Origin: CAYFMP01 sp964344215
Lineage (GTDB): Bacteria > Pseudomonadota > Alphaproteobacteria > Rhodospirillales > Casp-alpha2
DNA length: 34,161 nt
Assembly: GCA_964344215.1 (NCBI GenBank)
Contig: CAYFMP010000038.1
Coordinates: forward strand, 1-34,161
Direction of reading: 5' to 3'
Positions 21,796-30,688 of the stretch are shown piece after piece. Each line of letters begins with the position of its first letter. Position 1 is the first letter of the stretch. Below the pieces are notes generated by a model. It searched no databases and was not told where the DNA came from. It saw only the letters and a list, made by a program, of their open reading frames with translations. The translations under genes were made by a program, and so were the position numbers.

Positions 21796-22764
21796 ATGGT
21801 CCACTTCCTCGTCTCCCGCCTAGTTCAGTCGGTCATCGTGCTGGGGCTAATGTCGTTCGTCATTTACGCCCTGATCGGCTTGATGCCGGGCGACCCGGTC
21901 GACCTGATGATTACCGCCGACCCCAAGATCACGTCGGAGGACGCGGCCCGCCTACGTGAACTCTACGGCCTCGACAGGCCGATCACCGAGCGCTACGGCA
22001 ACTGGCTGGCTGCGGCGCTAGGCGGCGACTTCGGCTTTTCCAGGCTGCACGCGCGCCCGGTTCTCGAGGTGCTCGGTCCGGCACTCGGCAATACCGTTGT
22101 CCTGTTGGGCCTGAGCTTCGTTCTGGCTCTGGCCATCGCGCTGCCGGCCGGAATCGTCGCTGCTCTCCGGCCCTACTCGAAACTCGACTACGCCATCAAC
22201 CTGATGGCCTTCGCCGGCATCTCGGTACCGCCGTTCTGGCTGGCCTTGCTTCTGATCATCGTGTTCGCGGTCGTTCTCGGGGTGTTGCCGGCCGGCGGCG
22301 TCGGTGCCCTCTCGGGCGCCGCCGATATTTGGGACGACGCCCGCTATCTGGTGCTGCCGGTGGCCAGCCTGACCATCGCCTCGGTTGGCGGCCACACGCG
22401 TTACATGCGGGCCTCGATGATCGAGACGTTGCGCCGCGATTTCATCCGCACCGCCCGGGCCAAGGGTTTGAGCCGATCCCAGGTGGTGATCGGTCATGCG
22501 CTCAGGAACGCGCTGATCCCGGTGGTCACCATCATCGCGCTCGATTTCGGCTACCTGTTCTCGGGCGCCCTGGTCACCGAAACCGTTTTCGCCTACCCCG
22601 GCATGGGCAAGCTGATATTCGATTCGATCATGGGCAACGATTTCAACCTGGCGCTGATCGCCCTGCTCTTCGCCACCCTGCTCACCCTGGTCGGCAACTT
22701 CCTGGCCGACGTCGCTTATGTTTCCCTCGACCCGAGGATCTCGTTTCGGGAGACCGAACGATGA
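21796..22764 (+). CDS. ABC transporter permease, DppB/OppB type
   Basis: A 322-residue inner-membrane permease with six predicted transmembrane helices. It starts with the typical first helix (LVSRLVQSVIVLGLMSFVIYALIGLMPGDPVD) and a periplasmic LRELYGLDRPITERYGNWL. The ABC-ATPase contact loop is RTARAKGLSRSQVVIGHALRNAL. It lies 10 bases after the binding-protein gene and overlaps the next permease by four bases (ATGA), which indicates coupled translation. Confidence 0.92.
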   Translation: MVHFLVSRLVQSVIVLGLMSFVIYALIGLMPGDPVDLMITADPKITSEDAARLRELYGLDRPITERYGNWLAAALGGDFGFSRLHARPVLEVLGPALGNTVVLLGLSFVLALAIALPAGIVAALRPYSKLDYAINLMAFAGISVPPFWLALLLIIVFAVVLGVLPAGGVGALSGAADIWDDARYLVLPVASLTIASVGGHTRYMRASMIETLRRDFIRTARAKGLSRSQVVIGHALRNALIPVVTIIALDFGYLFSGALVTETVFAYPGMGKLIFDSIMGNDFNLALIALLFATLLTLVGNFLADVAYVSLDPRISFRETER

Positions 22765-23690
22765 GCGCCGCGGCCAGGCAGGGACAGAGCGTGTGGGCGC
22801 TGACGTGTGCGCGTTTCCTGCAACATCGCCTAGCGGTGGCGAGCGCCCTGGTGCTGGTGGTGCTCGCGGTGCTGGCGGTGGCGGCGCCGCTGGTTGAAAT
22901 GGGGCTCGGCCTCGACGCCTCTCGGGTCGATCTGTTCAATCGATTCGGCCGGCCGAGCGCGGCCCACCCGCTGGGCACCGACGAGTTGGGCCGCGACCTG
23001 CTGGTGCGGCTGCTGTACGGCGGCCGCGTCTCTTTGTTCGTCGGCCTGACGGCGGCCCTCGGCGCGGCGCTCATCGGCACCGCCGTCGGCTTGCTCGCCG
23101 GCTACCATGGCGGCCGGCTCGACGCCTTCCTGATGCGCTTCACCGATGGCATCATCGCCCTGCCGCTGCTGCCGTTGTTGATCGTGTTGGCGGCGCTCGA
23201 CCTTTCGAAGCTGGGCCTGCCCGATGCCTTCGTTCAGTCTGAAAGTGTCAGCCTTTATCGCATCGTCGCCATTGTCGCCGTGGTCGGCTGGACGACGGTG
23301 GCGCGGCTGGTACGCGGCAGTGCCTTGGCCTTGCGCGAGCGCGATTTCATCCTCGCCGCCGAGGCCCAGGGCGCCGGCGCGGCGCGCATCATGACCGTTC
23401 ATATCCTGCCCAATCTGGCCTCGCCGATCATCGTCGCCACCACCCTGTCGGCCGGCAACGTGATCTTGCTGGAATCGGTGCTGTCGTTCCTGGGGTTGGG
23501 GATTCAGCCGCCGATTCCCAGTTGGGGCAACCTGTTGACCAATGCCCAGGAACTGATCTGGGAAGCGCCGGCGCTGGCTTTCTACCCCGGCATCATGATC
23601 TTCGTCACCGTCATCGCCTTCAATTTCCTCGGCGACGGCCTGCAGGACGCGCTCGACCCGCGGGCGACGAGAGAACCCCGCACGGCTTGA
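22761..23690 (+). CDS. ABC transporter permease, DppC/OppC type
   Basis: A 309-residue inner-membrane permease, partner of the DppB-type protein. Marks are AHPLGTDELGRDLLVRLLYGGRVSLFVGL near the N-terminus and the ATPase-contact loop EAQGAGAARIMTVHILPNLASPI, ending with NFLGDGLQDALDPR. The ATG at 22761 overlaps the upstream stop. No DppD/DppF-type ATPase gene follows; the next gene is on the other strand. The transporter must share ATPases encoded elsewhere. Confidence 0.92.
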   Translation: MSAAARQGQSVWALTCARFLQHRLAVASALVLVVLAVLAVAAPLVEMGLGLDASRVDLFNRFGRPSAAHPLGTDELGRDLLVRLLYGGRVSLFVGLTAALGAALIGTAVGLLAGYHGGRLDAFLMRFTDGIIALPLLPLLIVLAALDLSKLGLPDAFVQSESVSLYRIVAIVAVVGWTTVARLVRGSALALRERDFILAAEAQGAGAARIMTVHILPNLASPIIVATTLSAGNVILLESVLSFLGLGIQPPIPSWGNLLTNAQELIWEAPALAFYPGIMIFVTVIAFNFLGDGLQDALDPRATREPRTA

Positions 23691-23691
23691 T

Positions 23692-24528
23692 TCAATGCGA
23701 CATCAATACCGGCACCGGCATGCTTTCGAGCAGGTGACGGGTGACTCCACCGAGGATCAATTCTTTCCAACGGGCGTGCCCGTAGGCGCCGGTGACGACC
23801 AGGTCGGCGTCGAGGTCGGCGGCTCTGGACAGCAATTGATCGCCGGTATTGACGTCCGTGTTGGTGACGTGGTCGGCCTCGGCGCATACGTTGTGACGGG
23901 CCAGATGGGCCGCCACGTCGGCGCCGGGCAAGTCGCCGTGACCTTTGATGCCGACTTCCGGATTGATGACCATAACGGTGACCTTGTCGGCCCTTTCGAG
24001 GAACGGCAGGGCATCGTGGATGGCGCGTGAGGCCAATTGGCTGGCGTCCCAGCCGACCATCACGCGTTTGCCGATGCCGTCGCCACGATAGGTGTAGGGT
24101 ACGACGAGGACGGGCCGACCGGCTTCCAGGATGACCTGATCGGGAATGTCGTAAATGATGCTCGCCATGCTGTCTTCCGGATCGTGCTGGCTGATGACCA
24201 GAAGATCGACGTAACGCGCCTGGGAGATCAGAATCTCGATGGCGTCGCCTTCTAGGCACCGCCACTCGGCCGATATGCCGGCCTTCTCGGTCGCTTCCTC
24301 GAAGGCCTCCTCGGCCCGCTTGGCGGCCTCCACCGCCCTTTCCGCCTGCAACTCGAGAATATCGACGGGAATCTCGACCTCCACATAACCGGGAAGGTCC
24401 GGATCGGAGAGCGTATATAGCCCGATGAGGTGAGCCTCGTGGGTTGCCGCTACCTGGATTGCCGCCTGCAAACGGTTTTCGCACGCTTTGCCGTTGTCGA
24501 CATAGACGAGGATATCCTGAATTGTCAT
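23692..24528 (-). CDS. tandem universal stress protein
   Basis: A 278-residue cytoplasmic protein with two UspA domains. The first (1-140) starts TIQDILVYVDNGKACE. The second (150-278) carries the ATP-binding signature VTGAYGHARWKELILGGVTRHLLESMPVPVLM. Tandem Usp proteins are often induced by low oxygen or stationary phase. The ATG at 24528 has GGAGG six bases upstream. An FNR-like near-palindrome lies upstream at 24602-24615. It converges on the permease gene with one base between the stops. Confidence 0.9.
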   Translation of the reverse strand: MTIQDILVYVDNGKACENRLQAAIQVAATHEAHLIGLYTLSDPDLPGYVEVEIPVDILELQAERAVEAAKRAEEAFEEATEKAGISAEWRCLEGDAIEILISQARYVDLLVISQHDPEDSMASIIYDIPDQVILEAGRPVLVVPYTYRGDGIGKRVMVGWDASQLASRAIHDALPFLERADKVTVMVINPEVGIKGHGDLPGADVAAHLARHNVCAEADHVTNTDVNTGDQLLSRAADLDADLVVTGAYGHARWKELILGGVTRHLLESMPVPVLMSH

Positions 24529-24601
24529 GGCCCCCTCCTGATGAGTGGTGAGACCGCATTTTCCTAATGCCTCATGAAAGACCATGTGACGACCGACGGC
24601 C

Positions 24602-24615
24602 ATGATTTGCGTCAA
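24602..24615 (-). promoter_or_regulatory. near-match FNR/FixK-type box for the Usp gene
   Basis: On the minus strand TTGACGCAAATCAT matches TTGA-N6-TCAA with one mismatch in the last base. It lies about 75 bases upstream of the universal stress protein start. Similar genes are commonly under low-oxygen control, and a perfect box of this type occurs at the cytochrome gene in this window. Confidence 0.45.
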
Positions 24616-24673
24616 AGTACGGCCTCCTTCGAAACCGCGGAGGTGCCGGAAAGGCCGTGCCGTCCTTGTCGCA

Positions 24674-25588
24674 TCAATCCTTGACCGGCGTCGTCCAGTC
24701 CGGATCTGAATGTTTGGCCCAGTACAGTTCGGTAACGGCGGCGGTCACCGGCCCGGGCCGGCCGTCGCCGATGGCGGAATCGTTGAGTCGCGTTACCGGC
24801 ATGACGCCGCCCGCCGTCGAAGTGATGAAGACCTCGTCGGCGGACCCGAGTTCACCGACCGATAGATCGCCGGTTGCGGCCGCGACGGAAAGCTCATCAC
24901 AAAGTTCCAGAACGGTGCGCCTGGTTATGCCTTCGAGGACACCGCCGGCCGGCGTCGTTACTCTACCTTCGCGCACAGCAAACAGGTTGAAACCGGGCCC
25001 TTCGGCGACGTTGCCGGCGCCGTCGGAGAGGACAACGTTTTCACAACCCCGGTCATAGGCCTCGAACAAACCGCCGACCAAATCCAGCCAATGATAGTTC
25101 TTGACGGTCGGATCGACCGACGCCGGAGCGATGCGGGGGATGGCGCTGACGTGTAGGTTGAGACCACGGCTGCGTTGATCGTCGTCGGCGATCCATCCGA
25201 ACGGAATGGCGAAGGCAATGAACCGGTTGACCGCCTGGCGCGGATCGCGGCTGCCGTCCTGCGGCATGCCGCGGGTCAGGATCATCTCCACATAGGCGTC
25301 CTCAAGTTCCGCCCTCTTCACACATTCCTTGAGGATCCGGACCAACTCGTCCTCCGCGAACGGCAAGGTCAGGCGTAGCTTTGCGATACCGCGAAGAAAC
25401 CGCTCGACATGCAGGTCGAGCCGGAAAAACAATCCCTTCCAGACATGGACGACATCATAGGTCGCGTCCGAACGGAGGAAGCCGAAATCGAGAACCGGAA
25501 TTCGCGCTTCCGGTATCGAGCAGAACTCGCCGTCCACATAGGCGGCGCCCTGCGGAAACTCGAAACCGTCGGATCTGCCGTTATTCAT
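24674..25588 (-). CDS. class IV PLP aminotransferase (D-amino acid / branched-chain type)
   Basis: A 304-residue fold-type IV aminotransferase. The PLP-binding lysine is Lys163 in TVKNYHWLDL, and Glu196 lies in VAEGPGFNLF. An early segment FGFLRSDATYDVVHVWKG (36-52) and VFITSTAGGVMPV near the end are typical. Sequence style is nearest to D-amino-acid transaminase-like members; branched-chain transaminase or aminodeoxychorismate lyase relatives share these motifs. The ATG at 25588 was chosen because an upstream start at 25642 lacks family support; GAGG is about ten bases upstream. It runs divergently from a truncated kinase gene 73 bases away. Confidence 0.82.
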   Translation of the reverse strand: MNNGRSDGFEFPQGAAYVDGEFCSIPEARIPVLDFGFLRSDATYDVVHVWKGLFFRLDLHVERFLRGIAKLRLTLPFAEDELVRILKECVKRAELEDAYVEMILTRGMPQDGSRDPRQAVNRFIAFAIPFGWIADDDQRSRGLNLHVSAIPRIAPASVDPTVKNYHWLDLVGGLFEAYDRGCENVVLSDGAGNVAEGPGFNLFAVREGRVTTPAGGVLEGITRRTVLELCDELSVAAATGDLSVGELGSADEVFITSTAGGVMPVTRLNDSAIGDGRPGPVTAAVTELYWAKHSDPDWTTPVKD

Positions 25589-25661
25589 TCGTCGTTCACC
25601 TCGGGAGAATCGAAACCTAAACGCCCCGCGGCCGCCGGACAACCGCCGAGGCCCGGCCGCC

Positions 25662-26678
25662 GAGAAATTGTTCGGCTACGACGGTGACGAAATTCTCGGC
25701 AAGAACGTGAAAGTCCTGATGACCGAGCCCGAACGGTCCGAACACGACGGCTACTTCGAAAACTACAAGAGAACCGGCAAGGGAAAAATCATCGGTGGCC
25801 GCGCCCGCGAAGTCCGGGCACGGTGCAAGGACGACACGGTCTTCTAGATCGAGCTCAACGTCAGTGAATTCAGCATCGGCGACGAACGGCATCTCATCGG
25901 TACCATGCGTGACATTACCGAGCGCTATGAGGCGGAAGCGGCCCAGCAGCGGGCCTTGATTGACGCGGAACGGGCCAACCAGGCCAAATCCGAGTTCCTG
26001 ACCACTATGAGCCACGAGTTGCGAACGCCTTTGAACGCCATTCTCGGTTTCGCAGATATCCTCCGTCAGCAATATTTGGGACCGATTGGTGAGAACCGAT
26101 ATATCGAATACGCAAGCGACATCGAAACCAGCGGCCAGCATCTGCTCGATCTGGTCAACGACCTGCTCGACCTCGCCAAGATCGAGTCCGGCAAGCACGA
26201 GCTGCGCAAGGAGGCTGTGCCGGTCGGCGATATCGTCGTCGAGTGCGCCCATATCATCGCGAAGCACGCCGACCTCAAGGAGATCGAAATCACCACCAAG
26301 GTGTCGGACGGACTGGCCGACCTCGACGCCGACCGCCGCGCCGCCAAGCAGATCCTCCTCAACCTCCTTTCCAACGCCGTCAAGTTTACGCCGAAGGGAG
26401 GAAATGTCGCCGTGACGGTCGAGGCCTGCGAGTGCGGGAACGCGATCAGGGTCATCGATAACGGCCTCGGCATTCCGGCCGACTCGATCCCGGGTTTGAC
26501 CGACCCGTTTGAAAGGGCGGCGCCCAACCCTTATGTAACTCACGTAACTCAGGAGGGAACAGGTTTGGGTCTGTCGATCACCAAGTCTCTGGTCGAGCTT
26601 CACAATGGAAAATTCGGCATCGAGAGCGAGATCGGAAACGGCACGACGGTAACCGTCGAACTGCCGGTTGTTTCATGA
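25662..26678 (+). pseudogene. broken PAS histidine kinase (5' truncated, in-frame amber)
   Basis: A reading frame for a FixL-like PAS domain begins abruptly near 25650 (PAAEKLFGYDGDEILG, then LMTEPERSEHDGYFENYKR). It meets a TAG at 25845-25847, where relatives usually read V-F-P-I-E-L. The same frame then continues through IELNVSEF and MRDITER into intact HisKA (TMSHELRTPLNA) and ATPase domains (LLSNAVKFTP, DNGLGIP, GTGLGLS). No start codon or sensor region precedes the PAS fragment. An ATG at 25905 could give a 257-residue soluble kinase, but it has no Shine-Dalgarno. It is probably a decaying paralogue of the intact kinase at 13203-14999; a sequencing error could explain the stop but not the missing 5' end. 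Confidence 0.75.
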
Positions 26679-26696
26679 CCCGGTCGAGGGAGCCGG

Positions 26697-26719
26697 AGCC
26701 CCAACCCCGGGGTTTTATT
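26697..26719 (+). terminator. possible terminator after the kinase remnant
   Basis: CCCC (26699-26702) can pair with GGGG (26709-26712) around a six-base loop, followed by TTTTATT. The stem is short but GC-only. It separates the kinase remnant from the aminotransferase gene. Confidence 0.3.
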
Positions 26720-26776
26720 AACCGGTGAACCCCTCTATGGTGCGGTGCCCTTAACCATGAAAAACGAGTGCCCAAC

Positions 26777-28159
26777 ATGACTAACCTCGGTAACTCCGCC
26801 GCCAGCCGCGATATCGCCTATCACGTGCACGGCTATACCGATATGCGTAAACACGAGGAATTGGGGCCCAAGATCATCACCCGCGGCGCCGGCGTCCGTG
26901 TGTTCGACGACGCCGGCAAGAGCTACATCGAGGGCTTGGCCGGTTTGTGGTGTTCGTCGCTCGGCTTTGACGAGGAGCGTCTCGTCGAGACGGCAACGGC
27001 AGAGATGAAACGCCTGCCCTACTATCACGGGTTCGCCGGCCGCACCCCCGACATCACCATCGAGTTGGCCGAAAAGCTCGTCAATCTGGCGCCGCCGACG
27101 ATGTCGAAGGCGCTGTTCGCGAATTCGGGTTCGGAAGCCACGGATCTCGCCGTGAAGCTGATCTGGTACTACTACAACGCCATCGGCAAGCCCGAAAAGA
27201 AGAAGATCATTTCGCGCATCAAGGGTTACCACGGCGTAACCGTTTGTTCGGCCAGCCTGACCGGCTTGCCGCACCTCCATACCGCCTTCGACCTGCCGAT
27301 CGACCGTATCCTGCATACCGATTGCCCGCACCATTACCGCTTCGCCGAGGATGGCGAAACGGAAGAGGCGTTCGCTACTCGGTGTGCCGACAACCTGGAG
27401 AAGATGATCCTCGACGAGGGCCCGGAAACGATCGCCGCCTTCTTCGCCGAACCAGTGTTGGGAGCGGGCGGCGTCATCGTGCCGCCACCGACCTACTACG
27501 AGAAGGTCCAGAAGGTCACGGAGAATTACGACATCCTGTTCCTGGCCGACGAAGTGATCTGCGGTTTCGGACGGACCGGCAACATGTGGGGTTCGGAAAC
27601 CATGGGCATCACGCCCGACATGGTGACCGTGGCCAAGGCATTGTCCGCTTCCTACCTGCCGATCTCGGCGCTGATGATTTCGGACGGGATCTATCAATCG
27701 ATCGCCGACCAGAGCGCCGAGCTTGGTATTTTCGGACACGGCAGCACCTATGCCGGCCATCCGGTGCCGGCGGCGGTCGCCCTGGAAACCCTGAAAATCT
27801 ACGAGGAACGCAATATCGTCGGATACGTTCGCGAACGCAGCCCGCGCATGCAGGATGGGCTGCGCCGGTTCGCCGATCATCCACTTGTCGGTGAAGTCCG
27901 CGGTATCGGTTTGATCGCCGCCATCGAATTGACCAAGATCAAGGCAGACAAAACGCCTTTTGATCCAAAATCGGGCGTTGGCGCGTACCTGCAAGACCGC
28001 GCCTACGACAACGGATTGATCATCCGGGCCTTGGGCGACAGCCTCGCGTTCTGCCCGCCGTTGATCATCAACGACGAGGAAATCGACGAGATGCTCGAAA
28101 TCTTCGAAAAGTCCCTGGAAGAAACCGCCGCGTGGGTCGAGGAGACCGACCCGGCCTGA
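26777..28159 (+). CDS. class III omega-aminotransferase
   Basis: A 460-residue PLP enzyme of aminotransferase class III. The PLP-binding lysine is Lys287 in DMVTVAKALSASYLP. Asp258 lies in LFLADEVICGFGRTG, and FANSGSEATDLAVKL (114-128) binds the cofactor phosphate. It resembles omega-amino acid:pyruvate and putrescine-type transaminases; the exact amine donor is unknown. The ATG at 26777 gives the typical start (SRDIAYHVHGYTDMRKHEE) and is preferred over a GTG three codons earlier. It lies 19 bases before hemA, so the two may be co-transcribed. Confidence 0.9.
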   Translation: MTNLGNSAASRDIAYHVHGYTDMRKHEELGPKIITRGAGVRVFDDAGKSYIEGLAGLWCSSLGFDEERLVETATAEMKRLPYYHGFAGRTPDITIELAEKLVNLAPPTMSKALFANSGSEATDLAVKLIWYYYNAIGKPEKKKIISRIKGYHGVTVCSASLTGLPHLHTAFDLPIDRILHTDCPHHYRFAEDGETEEAFATRCADNLEKMILDEGPETIAAFFAEPVLGAGGVIVPPPTYYEKVQKVTENYDILFLADEVICGFGRTGNMWGSETMGITPDMVTVAKALSASYLPISALMISDGIYQSIADQSAELGIFGHGSTYAGHPVPAAVALETLKIYEERNIVGYVRERSPRMQDGLRRFADHPLVGEVRGIGLIAAIELTKIKADKTPFDPKSGVGAYLQDRAYDNGLIIRALGDSLAFCPPLIINDEEIDEMLEIFEKSLEETAAWVEETDPA

Positions 28160-28178
28160 CTCTCGGAAGGAGAGCCAA

Positions 28179-29414
28179 ATGCCCAGGTTCGATGTGATCA
28201 TGAACTATCAGAAATTCTTCGAAGACCGTATTTCCGAACTCAAGGACGAAGGGCGCTATCGGATATTCGCCGACCTCGAACGCCAGGCCGGCGCTTTCCC
28301 GACCGCCGTCAACTATTCGCCGGACGGTACGACCCGGGACGTCACAGTGTGGTGCTCGAATGACTATCTCGGCATGGGTCAGCACCCCGAAATCATCGCC
28401 GCCATGCACGACGCCATCGACAAGTGCGGCGCCGGTGCCGGCGGCACCCGCAACATTTCCGGTACCAACCACTATCATGTCCTGCTCGAAGAGGAACTGG
28501 CCGACCTGCACGGAACCGAGGCGGCGTTGATCTTCGGATCGGGCTGGGTCGCCAACATGACCGCCCTGTCGACGCTCGGCCGCCAATTGCCCGGCTGCGT
28601 GTTCATTTCGGACGCCAAGAACCACAACTCGATGATCGAGGGCATCCTGGCCTCACGTGCCGAAAAGAAGATATTCCGGCATAACGACGTCGATCACCTG
28701 GAAGAGATTCTCGGCCAAATCGAGCCCGACCGGCCGAAGGTGGTGGCCTTCGAATCGGTTTATTCCATGGACGGCCATATCTCCCCGATCAAGGAGATTT
28801 GCGACGTCGCCGAAAAACATGGCGCCATGACCTTTCTCGACGAGGTTCACGCGGTCGGCATGTACGGCGAACGCGGCGCCGGGGTCGCTGAACGCGACGA
28901 GCAGATGGACCGGATCACCATTATTCAAGGCACGCTCGCCAAGGCCTTCGGCGTGGTCGGCGGTTATATCGCCGGTTCGGCGGCGATGTGCGACTTCATC
29001 CGGTCGTATGGAACCGGCTTCATCTTTTCGACCTCAATGCCACCCGGCGTCGCGGCGGCGGCCCGCACCAGCATCCGTTACCTGAAGGAACACAACGAAA
29101 TCCGCCAAAAACACCAGGAGCGGGCGGCCACCTTGAAACAGCGTTTCTCCGAAGCCGGCCTGCCGGTGATGCCGTCGGTCAGCCATATCGTGCCGCTGCT
29201 GGTCGGCGATCCGGTACTGTGCAAACAGGCCAGCGACCGCCTGCTCGAAAAGCACGGCATCTACGTGCAGCCGATCAACTACCCGACCGTAGACCGCGGC
29301 ACCGAACGACTGCGCTTCACGCCGACGCCGCTGCACACGGACGCCGACATGGACCATCTTCTCGCCGCCCTGCGCGAGGTGTGGGACCGATTCGGGCTCA
29401 AACGCGCCGCTTAA
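28179..29414 (+). CDS. hemA: 5-aminolevulinate synthase
   Basis: A 411-residue PLP enzyme that condenses glycine and succinyl-CoA to 5-aminolevulinate, the Shemin route to haem used by alphaproteobacteria. Marks are NYQKFFEDRISELKDEGRYR at the N-terminus, GAGAGGTRNISGTNHYH (84-100), ESVYSMDGHISPI, DEVHAVGMYG, and the PLP-lysine Lys255 in GTLAKAFGVVGGYIAGS. The ATG at 28179 follows a strong GGAGA Shine-Dalgarno; an ATG at 28200 would give the commonest family start. The ALAS type supports an alphaproteobacterial source. Confidence 0.95.
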   Translation: MPRFDVIMNYQKFFEDRISELKDEGRYRIFADLERQAGAFPTAVNYSPDGTTRDVTVWCSNDYLGMGQHPEIIAAMHDAIDKCGAGAGGTRNISGTNHYHVLLEEELADLHGTEAALIFGSGWVANMTALSTLGRQLPGCVFISDAKNHNSMIEGILASRAEKKIFRHNDVDHLEEILGQIEPDRPKVVAFESVYSMDGHISPIKEICDVAEKHGAMTFLDEVHAVGMYGERGAGVAERDEQMDRITIIQGTLAKAFGVVGGYIAGSAAMCDFIRSYGTGFIFSTSMPPGVAAAARTSIRYLKEHNEIRQKHQERAATLKQRFSEAGLPVMPSVSHIVPLLVGDPVLCKQASDRLLEKHGIYVQPINYPTVDRGTERLRFTPTPLHTDADMDHLLAALREVWDRFGLKRAA

Positions 29415-29422
29415 GCGCGGCA

Positions 29423-29451
29423 TTGGACCCGGCTGGCGCGGCCTGCTATAG
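29423..29451 (+). promoter_or_regulatory. candidate promoter for the winged-helix-like gene
   Basis: TTGGAC (29423-29428) and CTATAG (29446-29451) are 17 bases apart, about 50 bases before the start at 29502. The -10 form CTATAG is common in GC-rich alphaproteobacteria. Confidence 0.45.
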
Positions 29452-29501
29452 AGGGCGCGAGGCACGCCGGTTCGGCGGGCCGCGGCGGAAGGCTCTTCGT
29501 T

Positions 29502-30053
29502 ATGTACGTTGATGACACCCTGACACCGAAGGAAGCGGTTCGGTTGTGCGCGCTGGGCACGTTGGCCGGCGGGCCGATGCGATATAGCGCGCTCGCCGAA
29601 CAAACCCGCCACTTCATCAGTCGGGTATTGGGGCCGTCTCTCGACGTCATGGGAACCTCAGTCGAACTTCTCAAATACGAGGGATTGGTCGAGCCGATTG
29701 ACGGCATCGGTCTCGAGGACGACGCCGAGCTTGCCATCACCGAGGCCGGCCGCGAGGAGTTCCGGAATCTGCTGACCGCCAACCTTCGGGCGTCGGCGGC
29801 CGATCTCAACAAACTGATCGTCGCCCTCAAGTTCCGTTTCCTGCATCTGCTCGACGAGGGCGACCAGAGTGCCCAGGCTGATCTCCTCGCCGAGGTCTCC
29901 GGGATCGAACTGACACGCCTCATCGACCTCCGCGAACACCATGCCGAAAGCGGCGGCTATCTCGTCGACTGGCTGGACTATGAAATCGCCGAACTGGAAG
30001 CCCGGCTGGCTTGGCTCGAGGAGTTCAGCAGTCAGCTCAAGGGCGAAACATGA
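29502..30053 (+). CDS. PadR/winged-helix-like protein
   Basis: A 183-residue protein whose first 90 residues look like a winged helix-turn-helix (KEAVRLCALGTLAGGPMRYSALA, a helix pair, then LLKYEGLVEP and a wing ending ELAITEAGREEFR). The C-terminal half is helical and acidic (LRASAADLNKLIVALKFRFLHLL, EIAELEARLAWLEEF), as in PadR-type dimerisation helices. It may be a transcription factor; its target and ligand are unknown. GGAAGG lies 8 bases upstream of the ATG. It converges with the HPt gene. Confidence 0.65.
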   Translation: MYVDDTLTPKEAVRLCALGTLAGGPMRYSALAEQTRHFISRVLGPSLDVMGTSVELLKYEGLVEPIDGIGLEDDAELAITEAGREEFRNLLTANLRASAADLNKLIVALKFRFLHLLDEGDQSAQADLLAEVSGIELTRLIDLREHHAESGGYLVDWLDYEIAELEARLAWLEEFSSQLKGET

Positions 30054-30068
30054 TCCGAGGGATTCGGA

Positions 30069-30554
30069 CTAGGTAAGCAGCTTGTCGCAGACCTGACGGA
30101 GTCCCAACAGCATCTTCTCGCCCGGTTTGCCGCCCTCGCCCTTCATCCGTTCGGTGATGATCAGTTTCATGGCGTCGATGTGCAGGCCGATGGCCTCGAT
30201 TTCCGGATCTCCGGCCGTCTCCAGCTTTTCGATCAGCCGACACAGTTCGTTGCCGACCGCGGTCATCAAATTGAAGCCGAAACTGCCGCCCTGGCCTTTG
30301 ATGTCATGGGAAACCTGAAAGACCGCCTCCAATTCCGCCTTGCGGTCGCCGTCCGCCGCCTTCAGGGCCTCATAGGCCACTTCGATCTTCTTCAGGTCTT
30401 CCTCTACCCATTCGAGGTAGTTGTCGGACAGGTTCTCGATAACCCTCTCGGCGCGCTCCAGCGCCGCCGCGTCGACGGCGCCGGGTCCGCCGGTCCCGAC
30501 CTTGTCCTTCAACGGGTTCGGTGGCTCGATTATTTCGAGTTTCTTGTCGGCCAT
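30069..30554 (-). CDS. HPt-domain phosphotransfer protein
   Basis: A 161-residue stand-alone histidine phosphotransfer protein. The phosphorylated residue is expected to be His83 in FQVSHDIKGQGGSFGFNLM. The first 30 residues form a Pro/Gly-rich tail (PPNPLKDKVGTGGPG). It would relay phosphate between a hybrid kinase and a response regulator; neither adjoins it, although a single receiver gene lies 1.5 kb away at 32031-32558 in the same direction. The ATG at 30554 has GAGGGGG upstream; a much longer frame from 30803 overlaps the DUF1489 gene and is unlikely. Confidence 0.85.
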   Translation of the reverse strand: MADKKLEIIEPPNPLKDKVGTGGPGAVDAAALERAERVIENLSDNYLEWVEEDLKKIEVAYEALKAADGDRKAELEAVFQVSHDIKGQGGSFGFNLMTAVGNELCRLIEKLETAGDPEIEAIGLHIDAMKLIITERMKGEGGKPGEKMLLGLRQVCDKLLT

Positions 30555-30660
30555 AAGCGCAGCCCCCTCATCGATCGTCAACGACAGTGAGTGTACCTTC
30601 GCCTGCGTTGTAGGATAGAAATACCTGAAATCCCGGTGTTTTTCCAGTTTCGTGACGAAA

Positions 30661-30672
30661 CCGAATATTCGG
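30661..30672. promoter_or_regulatory. 12-bp palindrome upstream of the HPt gene
   Basis: CCGAATATTCGG is a perfect 12-base palindrome in the 134-base gap between the HPt start and the DUF1489 stop. It might be an operator. With no known match it is only a candidate. Confidence 0.3.
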
Positions 30673-30688
30673 CCGTCGACCCGCTCTC

